Below, piece by piece: positions 1 to 4,549 of a DNA stretch of 7,888 nt. Origin of the DNA: Lachnospiraceae bacterium (lineage in GTDB: Bacteria; Bacillota; Clostridia; Lachnospirales; Lachnospiraceae); assembly GCA_017476305.1 (NCBI GenBank), contig JAFVAA010000127.1, positions 1-7,888 of the forward strand. The letters run 5' to 3'. Numbering within the stretch: position 1 is the stretch's first letter; the number at the start of each line of letters is the position of its first letter. Below the pieces are notes generated by a model. That model searched no databases. It saw only the letters and a list, made by a program, of their open reading frames with translations, and had not been told where the DNA came from. The position numbers and the translations under genes are program-made.

Positions 1-830
1 ATGAGACGAAGCTTAGAAACCTCGTGGGTGAGGAAATCTATCCGGCAGAGATTACGGAGGATTCGCCTCTGGTAGCAGGGTATATCGGTCCTTATGGAAT
101 TTCAGAGAAGGTCACATACTTTTTGGATGTTTCCTTGGCGGGATTAAAAAATGTAGTGGCTGGTGCGAATAAAGAGGGGTATCACTATACAGGACTGAAT
201 CTCGAAAGAGACTTAGATGCTCCAAAGTTTGTCGATATCTCAAAAATCAAGGAGGGTGGTATTTGTCCGTGCTGCGGAAAGAAATCCATTGCAATCAAGC
301 GTGGAATCGAGGTAGGAAATATTTTCCAGCTGGGAACGAAGTATACCGAGACAATGAACATGCAGTACACCGATGAAAACGGAGAACTGAAATATCCAAT
401 CATGGGATGCTATGGAATCGGAGTGGGGAGACTGGCTGCATCCATTTGTGAGGCGCATCATGATGAATACGGACCAATCTGGCCGATTACGATTGCGCCT
501 TGGGAGGTACAGGTCTGTTTGCTTCGTGCGGATGATGCGGAGACGAAAAAGGTCGCAGATGAGCTGTATGAAAATCTGCAGAAAAAGCAGGTAGAAGTCA
601 TCTATGATGACAGGGAGGGCGTGAGACCGGGCGCCATGTTTTCTGATGCGGATTTACTCGGTGTACCGGTTCGTGTCGTGGTAAGTCCCAGAAATCTGAA
701 GGAGAACGTAGTCGAGATTACGACGAGGGACAAGTCCGTAAAGGAGATGGTGCCGGTTTCTGAGGCGATGGATTATATCTTGTCCCTGAAGCAGAAGCTG
801 TATGATCGGATTTTAGAGCAGGCGAACTAA
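1..830 (+). CDS. proS: Prolyl-tRNA synthetase, C-terminal half (5' end outside window)
   Basis: Class II aminoacyl-tRNA synthetase that charges tRNA-Pro in the cytoplasm. The reading frame is already open at base 1 and reads (N)ETKLRNLVG, typical of the bacterial ProRS editing-insertion domain, so the GTG at 24 is not the start. About 276 codons of the usual ~570 are present. Visible in order: the end of the YbaK-like editing insertion; a Cys-rich CPCCGK stretch (about 264-281); the FQLGTKYTE segment (324-350); class II motif 3, YGIGVGRL, with its ATP-binding Arg at 429-431; then the anticodon-binding domain, including the YDDREGVRPGAMFSDADLLG region (about 604-663). It ends in TAA at 828-830. 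No frameshift or lost key residue is seen in this part. A strong terminator-like hairpin lies about 100 nt downstream, so proS is probably not co-transcribed with the next gene. Confidence 0.97.
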   Translation, partial: ETKLRNLVGEEIYPAEITEDSPLVAGYIGPYGISEKVTYFLDVSLAGLKNVVAGANKEGYHYTGLNLERDLDAPKFVDISKIKEGGICPCCGKKSIAIKRGIEVGNIFQLGTKYTETMNMQYTDENGELKYPIMGCYGIGVGRLAASICEAHHDEYGPIWPITIAPWEVQVCLLRADDAETKKVADELYENLQKKQVEVIYDDREGVRPGAMFSDADLLGVPVRVVVSPRNLKENVVEITTRDKSVKEMVPVSEAMDYILSLKQKLYDRILEQAN

Positions 831-835
831 TTTTT

Positions 836-889
836 CACACCCACTTTTATTTATGTTGGTGTCGAAAATTTGGCATGTGGGTTTGTTTT
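836..889 (+). terminator. Weak terminator-like stem after proS
   Basis: CACACCCAC (836-844) can pair with GTGGGTTTG (877-885) with one mismatch, followed by TTTT. The loop is long (32 nt) and a competing ACACC/GGTGT stem exists, so this is a weak candidate compared with the hairpin at 933-966. Confidence 0.25.
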
Positions 890-913
890 GAAGTCACAGA
901 CGGCGTTGTTTTT

Positions 914-966
914 CTCGCAGTTAGCGAGGATAGAGCGGATACCGATATCGTGTCCGTTCTTTTTTT
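914..966 (+). terminator. Intrinsic terminator downstream of proS, with preceding small hairpin
   Basis: The main stem is GAGCGGATAC (933-942) with GTGTCCGTTC (950-959), ten pairs including two G-U pairs and a 7-nt loop, followed at once by seven T residues (960-966). This is a classic rho-independent terminator for + strand transcripts. Just before it is a perfect 5-bp hairpin, CTCGC-AGTTA-GCGAG (914-928). It lies about 100 nt after the proS stop, so the proS mRNA would carry a structured 3' UTR. Confidence 0.7.
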
Positions 967-1003
967 ATTTCATAGGAAACTTCGTTACCTATGAAATAAA
1001 AAA
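961..1003. repeat. 16-bp perfect palindrome with T-run at left and A-run at right
   Basis: Bases 961-976 (six T, then ATTTCATAGG) are the exact reverse complement of 988-1003 (CCTATGAAAT, then six A). The stem extends inward by AAC/GTT after one A-A mismatch, leaving a 3-nt TTC loop. The T-run is on the 5' side and the A-run on the 3' side, the reverse of a terminator, and its T-run doubles as the tail of the terminator at 933-966. It looks like a dispersed intergenic palindrome; that reading is inference. Confidence 0.6.
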
Positions 1004-1017
1004 CGCTCCACAAGGAT

Positions 1018-1084
1018 GCGCACAGATGCATACAGTACCAAAGGTACTGCGGAAATTAGCTGCTTTGCAGCATGCATCTGGCGC
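1018..1084. other. Predicted three-way-junction structured element
   Basis: Three nested or adjacent perfect inverted repeats fit one cloverleaf-like fold. P1 is GCGC-(bulged A)-CAGATGCAT (1018-1031) with ATGCATCTGGCGC (1072-1084), 13 pairs. P2 is CAGTACC-AAA-GGTACTG (1033-1049). P3 is GCTGC-TTT-GCAGC (1059-1071), abutting the 3' strand of P1. The P2-P3 linker is 1050-1058 (CGGAAATTA). It does not code for a convincing protein. Which strand is functional is unknown. It may be a small RNA domain, a REP-like dispersed element or a processing site. I do not recognise a named family. Confidence 0.5.
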
Positions 1085-1254
1085 GCAAAGTGGGCAAGCC
1101 CCTCCTCTTAGTGGGGAAAAAACAAATTTCGCAGAAAAAAGACAAATTTCACATTTTTCCCCATGCTTTAAAGGATAAATGATATATTAGAAATAATATG
1201 TTGAAATTCTGACGAATCAAAAAGGCAAAAACAAAGTAAAAGAGAGGAGAAGAT
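1085..1254 (+). promoter_or_regulatory. Leader of the DUF3089 gene: inverted repeat, direct repeats and RBS
   Basis: TGGGGAAAAA (1112-1121) and TTTTTCCCCA (1154-1163) form a perfect 10-bp inverted repeat. Between them ACAAATTTC occurs twice, exactly 20 bp apart (1122-1130 and 1142-1150), about two helical turns, as in some operator pairs. The GGGG at 1113-1116 could instead pair with CCCC at 1099-1102, so two exclusive folds exist. AT-rich hexamers follow (TTTAAA at 1167, TATATT at 1183, TAATAT at 1194), but none gives a well-spaced sigma-A promoter. The RBS is AGGAG at 1245-1249, 5 nt before the ATG at 1255. Confidence 0.35.
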
Positions 1255-3612
1255 ATGATTAAAAAACGTTTGACGGCACTTTTTCTGTCGGTATGTATGG
1301 CAGCATCTGCTTTTACGGCGGGTGCAGGACAGGCAGGGACACTTTACACCACGGCGGCTGCAAAGCCGAAGTTAGCAATTACATCGGTTTCCGTAGCGGT
1401 AAAGGGCGTAAAGACTGTAAAAATTAAAAATGTCAGCAAAAATAAGGTAAAAAAGCTGACGGTAAAGAGCAGCAATCAGAAGTATGTAACTGCGAAAGTC
1501 AGTGGAAAGACAGCAGTAAAGGTAACGGGCGTGAGGGCTGGGAAAACTGCCAAGGTAAAGATTTCTTTAAAATTAAAGAAAAAGATTGCCGGAAAAATTT
1601 CCTATCGCTTTACACTAAAAGTAAAGGTAAAGCAGGATACAAAAACGGAAGCGAGTCCTGCTGCCTCCGCAGAGAGCAGTCCGTCTGCTTCTCCGGACAG
1701 TAATCCATCTGCCGCTCCTGTAAACGGGGTGACGGATTACAGTAAGACGGATAACTGGCTGCATCTGCCAGAGCAGACGCAGGAGACAAAAAAGGTAGAT
1801 ACCTTCTACATTTATCCGACGGTATACCTGGATGATTCCAATGAAGCGACCGATATCGCTTCGATTGACAATGCGGAGATGCGTGAAAGGGCGAAGGATG
1901 CGTATGCGACACAGGCAGTCGTATTTGAAGGAGCAACGAATGTATATGCTCCGTATTACAGGCAGAGTAATATCAATGCGATTAAAGGACTTCGCGAAAA
2001 GGCATTGGAGGAATACCAGAAAAAAGAGCAGTATGAGGATCTCTGTGCGGCACTGGATTATTATTTTACCAATCAGAATGACGGCAGACCGTTTATCATT
2101 GCCGGTCATTCGCAGGGAGCCATCATGACAAAGCTTCTCCTGGAGGGTTACATGAAGGAACATCCGGAGTACTATAAACGCATGGTGGCAGCGTATGCTC
2201 TCGGTTTTTCCGTGACAAAGGAGGACCTTAGCACGTATCCGCACCTGAAGTTTGCCGAAGGAGCAGATGATACCGGCGTCATCGTATCGTGGAACCTCGA
2301 AGGGAAAGGAAATAAAGATGCAGATAATCTCGTGGTGGAAGAAGGGGCGGTGAGCATCAACCCCCTGAACTGGAAACGGGATGAAACGGTGGCATCTGCA
2401 GGGGAAAATTTAGGAAGCAGAATTGCGGATGAAAACGGAGGCTATCAGATCGTGATGAATGAGACAGGTGCAGTACTTGATACTGCGCGTGGTGTGGTCG
2501 TCGTGGAGCCAAAAACTGTCAAAAATTCCATTGCAGATCTCTTTGGACCGGAAAGCTACCATAATTACGACTACGGGCTGTTCTTTAACAATATCAGGCA
2601 GAATGTGAAGACCAGAATCGCAAGCTATTTTGCGAAGGAGGAGAATGCGGTTTCGGCACTCGGAGAAATCAAAATTCCGGCAGAGGATTATTCGAAGGAG
2701 GATAACTGGTTAAGCATTCCGGAGACAAAGTATGCAGTCGATACCATTTACTTCTATCCGACCGCATTCAATGATCCTGCAGAGGATGCACCGTATTACT
2801 GTGCTATCGATACAGAGAGCATGAGGGCAGGGGCAAAGCGGTTTTATAATCAGCAGGCTGTCGCTTTTACGGAATCGACGAATGTGTATGCGCCGTATTA
2901 CCGTCAGTGCAATCTGGCTCCTTTGGTGAAAGAGGGCTTGGACAGCGCAGGATTTACGGAAAAAATGAAAGCCGAACCCCGCAGTGATACCTTTGCAGCG
3001 TTAGATTACTATTTTACGCATTATAATAATGGCAGGCCGTTTATCTTTGCTTCTCATTCACAGGGTTCCAATATGATGCGCATTATCCTTTCCGAATATA
3101 TGAAAGCGCATCCGGAGTATTATGAGAGGATGATTGCAGCGTATGTGATCGGGTATGCCATTTCGGAAAGCTACTTAAAGGCGAATCCGCATCTGAAATT
3201 TGCAGAAGGGGAGAAGGACACCGGTGTCATCATTTCGTGGAATACGGAAGGAGCCGGAAACCATGACAACTTTCTCGTGGAAGAGGACTCTGTCAGCATC
3301 AATCCGATCAACTGGAAGCGGGATGAGACACCGGCAGGCAGAGAGGAAAGCGAAGGAAGCTACTGGCTGAACAATGCGACAGGAGAGTTTGAGACTTATA
3401 AAAAGCCGGATGGACTGGGAAGTGCGAGGGTTGATAAGGATAGAGGCGTGGTCGTGACGGATGCGGATGAAAAGTTCCTGACGATCATACCGGCATTAGA
3501 TGGCGCACAGCCGTTTGGTCCGAAGTCCTTCCATGGGGTGGACTATGCACTGTTTTTCTATGATATTGTGAAAAATGTGCAGGTAAGGACGGAAAGCTAT
3601 CTCCTTTATTGA
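1255..3612 (+). CDS. Secreted protein with tandem DUF3089 (alpha/beta-hydrolase-like) domains
   Basis: 785 aa. Residues 1-36 form a signal peptide (MIKKR, hydrophobic core, Ala-rich end); there is no proper lipobox, so it is probably released. Residues 37-127 are a very Lys/Val-rich beta-type domain resembling bacterial Ig-like modules. Residues 128-158 are a Ser/Ala/Pro linker. Two copies of a DUF3089-type domain follow (about 159-460 and 476-785), each with DYSK-x-DNWL, DT(F/I)Y(I/F)YPT, TNVYAPYYRQ, ALDYYFT, GRPFI, NWKRDET and H-x-x-DY-x-LFF. The nucleophile elbow is GHSQG in copy 1 (Ser286) and SHSQG in copy 2 (Ser602). Candidate catalytic histidines are His436 and His760. From known family relations it is probably an extracellular esterase/lipase-like hydrolase; the substrate is unknown. 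It stands alone: a terminator region lies upstream and tail remnants downstream. The start is set by AGGAG 5 nt upstream and by the signal peptide. Confidence 0.9.
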   Translation: MIKKRLTALFLSVCMAASAFTAGAGQAGTLYTTAAAKPKLAITSVSVAVKGVKTVKIKNVSKNKVKKLTVKSSNQKYVTAKVSGKTAVKVTGVRAGKTAKVKISLKLKKKIAGKISYRFTLKVKVKQDTKTEASPAASAESSPSASPDSNPSAAPVNGVTDYSKTDNWLHLPEQTQETKKVDTFYIYPTVYLDDSNEATDIASIDNAEMRERAKDAYATQAVVFEGATNVYAPYYRQSNINAIKGLREKALEEYQKKEQYEDLCAALDYYFTNQNDGRPFIIAGHSQGAIMTKLLLEGYMKEHPEYYKRMVAAYALGFSVTKEDLSTYPHLKFAEGADDTGVIVSWNLEGKGNKDADNLVVEEGAVSINPLNWKRDETVASAGENLGSRIADENGGYQIVMNETGAVLDTARGVVVVEPKTVKNSIADLFGPESYHNYDYGLFFNNIRQNVKTRIASYFAKEENAVSALGEIKIPAEDYSKEDNWLSIPETKYAVDTIYFYPTAFNDPAEDAPYYCAIDTESMRAGAKRFYNQQAVAFTESTNVYAPYYRQCNLAPLVKEGLDSAGFTEKMKAEPRSDTFAALDYYFTHYNNGRPFIFASHSQGSNMMRIILSEYMKAHPEYYERMIAAYVIGYAISESYLKANPHLKFAEGEKDTGVIISWNTEGAGNHDNFLVEEDSVSINPINWKRDETPAGREESEGSYWLNNATGEFETYKKPDGLGSARVDKDRGVVVTDADEKFLTIIPALDGAQPFGPKSFHGVDYALFFYDIVKNVQVRTESYLLY
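1735..3609 (+). repeat. Internal gene duplication (two ~300-codon DUF3089 units)
   Basis: The coding sequence from about 1735 to 2635 is repeated in diverged form from about 2680 to 3609. Matching anchors keep a near-constant offset: Asp161/Asp478 (317), Ser286/Ser602 (316), His436/His760 (324). Conserved motifs, including HLKFAEG and NWKRDET, recur in both, so this is a tandem domain duplication rather than a fusion of unrelated domains. The second copy carries a longer insert before its C-terminal His motif. Confidence 0.85.
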
Positions 3613-3639
3613 CCTGTCCATGGGTGGATATGATAAAAT
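3609..3639 (+). promoter_or_regulatory. Possible extended -10 promoter at the end of the DUF3089 gene
   Basis: TTGACC (3609-3614) overlaps the TGA stop of the upstream gene. It is followed after 19 nt by TAAAAT (3634-3639) with an extended TG-N motif (TGA at 3631-3633). The spacer is long, so support is modest. If real, it would transcribe the tail-remnant region and possibly the kinase. Confidence 0.3.
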
Positions 3640-3651
3640 AGTCTCGAAAGC

Positions 3652-3713
3652 AAAAGCAAGCGTTATGATAAACCCTCGTTAAAAGCTTGCTTTTATAAGA
3701 GGATTTATCATAA
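3652..3713. terminator. Two overlapping inverted repeats after the DUF3089 gene
   Basis: Repeat A: AAAAGCAAGC (3652-3661) with GCTTGCTTTT (3685-3694), a 10-bp stem ending in TTTT, terminator-like in both directions but with a 23-nt loop. Repeat B: TTATGATAAA (3663-3672) with TTTATCATAA (3704-3713), continued by CCTC/GAGG and AAAAG/CTTTT around a CTTG loop, a long imperfect hairpin. A and B use the same bases and cannot form together. This is probably the termination region of the upstream gene. It also marks the junction with the tail-like remnant. Confidence 0.45.
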
Positions 3714-3720
3714 TGCGAAG

Positions 3721-3864
3721 CGCGCCCGCGCAATGGATCTTGCCTACCTTCAGGATTTGTACCAGAAAATCAATACGGAGGATGCCCCGACTTATAAGGG
3801 CATCTGTCCGCATTGTGGAAAGCCGGTGGAAATTCCTGTAAATTTTATGGGAGCCGGTCAATAA
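3721..3864 (+). pseudogene. C-terminal remnant of a zinc-ribbon tail/baseplate assembly protein
   Basis: The frame reads RARAMDLAYLQDLYQKIN, then CPHCGKPVEIPV, ending with TAA (3862-3864). The DLAYLQDLY-x-x-IN segment followed by a CPHCG zinc ribbon matches, from memory, the C-terminal third of the ~130-aa 'phage tail assembly / T4 baseplate-like' proteins found next to DUF6760 and gp19-like tube genes in contractile injection systems. The N-terminal ~85 residues are missing. Upstream, the frame runs through the hairpin at 3652-3713 without recognisable sequence. An ATG at 3733 could express 43 aa, but it has no good RBS. It is best read as a truncation product; family assignment is from recall. 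Confidence 0.6.
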
Positions 3865-4040
3865 AAACCTATCCTGCAGATAAAATCTATGAGGAGGCGG
3901 CATTTATCGCATACTATAATCATTGATGCCATGATGAGATAATGCTGATGAGCCATAGGGACCGGCTGCGTTGGTGTGACGAAATATCAAAGATTAACAG
4001 CAAATTGAATCAGGAACCGGAAAATCTGTTCAAAATCTAG
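3861..4040 (+). pseudogene. DUF6760-type contractile tail protein, broken by start loss and a nonsense codon
   Basis: Reading from 3861 gives (I)KTYPADKIYEEAAFIAYYNH, then TGA (3924-3926), then CHDEIMLMSHRDRLRWCDEI and SKINSKLN, ending TAG (4038-4040): 60 codons, the normal size of these small proteins. The pattern YPAD-x-(I/L)YEE-x-AFIAY-x-x-H-W and HDEI-x-x-x-xHRDRxRWC-EEI is what I recall for DUF6760 in phage-tail/injection-system operons, where a Trp follows the His; here TGG has become TGA. The expected start also reads ATA (3861-3863). An ATG there would overlap the preceding gene's stop as ATGA, so one G-to-A change explains both ATA and the present TAA. Internal ATGs (from 3939) could at most restart a C-terminal piece. 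Confidence 0.7.
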
Positions 4041-4048
4041 GAGGAATT

Positions 4049-4465
4049 ATGTCAGCTAGTCAGGATGATTTGATTGGAGTATATGAGTTTGAGGTGCAGC
4101 TCGGTTTGATGATAAATCTCAGCTTCTCAAAGATATCCGGCATTTCCAGAAGCGGAGAGGTCGGAATCATAGGAGATGGCGGGGATAATGATTCGATGCA
4201 TTTCTATTTGAAACCAAGGAGAAAGCCGGATGTGATCCGGTTTGAAAAGGGTTGGGCTACCGGTATGGAAGCCACGATGATGTCATGGCTTACCGAAGGG
4301 CTCGTGATAAATGATATCATGATCATAGTGAAGCAGAATGGGAGCATGAACAAGATTCTCAGCATCGATAAAGCGGTTTTATCAAGGATTACATACTCTG
4401 ATCTGGATGCGCTGCGGGGAGATATCATGATTAAATCCATGGAATTACAGCATACAGGTGTGTGA
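4049..4465 (+). CDS. gp19-like contractile tail tube protein (orphan)
   Basis: 138 aa, close to the ~145 aa usual for T4 gp19-like / Afp-type tube proteins, which stack as hexameric rings inside a contractile sheath. Family-like features: an N-terminal YEFEVQLG strand, FSKISGISRSGEVGIIGDGG (the beta-turn region near residues 26-46), a central YLKPRRKPDVIRFEKGW segment, and a C-terminal DALRGDIMIKSMELQHTGV ending like the family's 'A-x-x-E-x-x-x-E-x-x-EL-x-H-x-G'. A perfect AGGAGG (4039-4044) sits 4 nt before the ATG and overlaps the stop of the broken DUF6760 gene. The reading frame is intact, but no sheath, spike, gp25, baseplate or ATPase gene lies in the window. It is probably a leftover of a deleted tail locus, though it could still be expressed. 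The family call rests on motif pattern and neighbours. Confidence 0.65.
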   Translation: MSASQDDLIGVYEFEVQLGLMINLSFSKISGISRSGEVGIIGDGGDNDSMHFYLKPRRKPDVIRFEKGWATGMEATMMSWLTEGLVINDIMIIVKQNGSMNKILSIDKAVLSRITYSDLDALRGDIMIKSMELQHTGV

Positions 4466-4533
4466 TAGGACCGTATTTTGATACGAATATTGATCCGGAG
4501 GATTATGTGTTCCGGTGGGCAATTCCGGTGTAG
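4462..4533 (+). pseudogene. 5' stub of the gene following the tube gene
   Basis: A GTG at 4462 overlaps the tube gene's TGA (GTGA), the usual translational-coupling arrangement in tail operons. The frame reads VIGPYFDTNIDPEDYVFRWA then IPV and stops at TAG (4531-4533), after 23 codons. The sequence looks like real protein rather than random codons, but I cannot name a family. It probably represents the first residues of the next tail gene, whose remainder was lost when this region was joined to the kinase gene's RBS. Confidence 0.4.
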
Positions 4534-4549
4534 AGGGGGTCATATTTTT

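Noticed and set aside
961..1003. Bidirectional intrinsic terminator
   Set aside because: The T-run precedes and the A-run follows the stem, opposite to the order needed on either strand. The usable terminator is the 933-959 stem that ends in this T-run.
870..1178. Open frame of 102 codons between proS and the DUF3089 gene
   Set aside because: It runs through the terminator, the palindrome and the three-way-junction element, has no RBS, and its translation has no protein-like pattern.
1288..1299. Lipoprotein signal (Cys14 in LSVCMA)
   Set aside because: Val precedes the Cys where Gly or Ala is required, and the hydrophobic core continues beyond it. An ordinary signal peptide fits better.
1615..2244. 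209-codon antisense frame inside the DUF3089 gene
   Set aside because: It lies opposite a strongly supported coding region, has no RBS, and its composition is that of an antisense shadow.
3924..3926. TGA as selenocysteine or programmed read-through in the DUF6760 frame
   Set aside because: The expected residue is Trp, not Cys/Sec; no SECIS-like hairpin is evident just downstream; and the start codon also appears lost. A simple nonsense mutation is more likely.
4478..4549. TTG start at 4478 for the kinase, giving 889 aa
   Set aside because: The extra 24 residues are Arg/Cys-rich and overlap the tail-gene stub. The ATG at 4550 has a purine-rich RBS (GAGGGGG) and leads straight into the first membrane segment.
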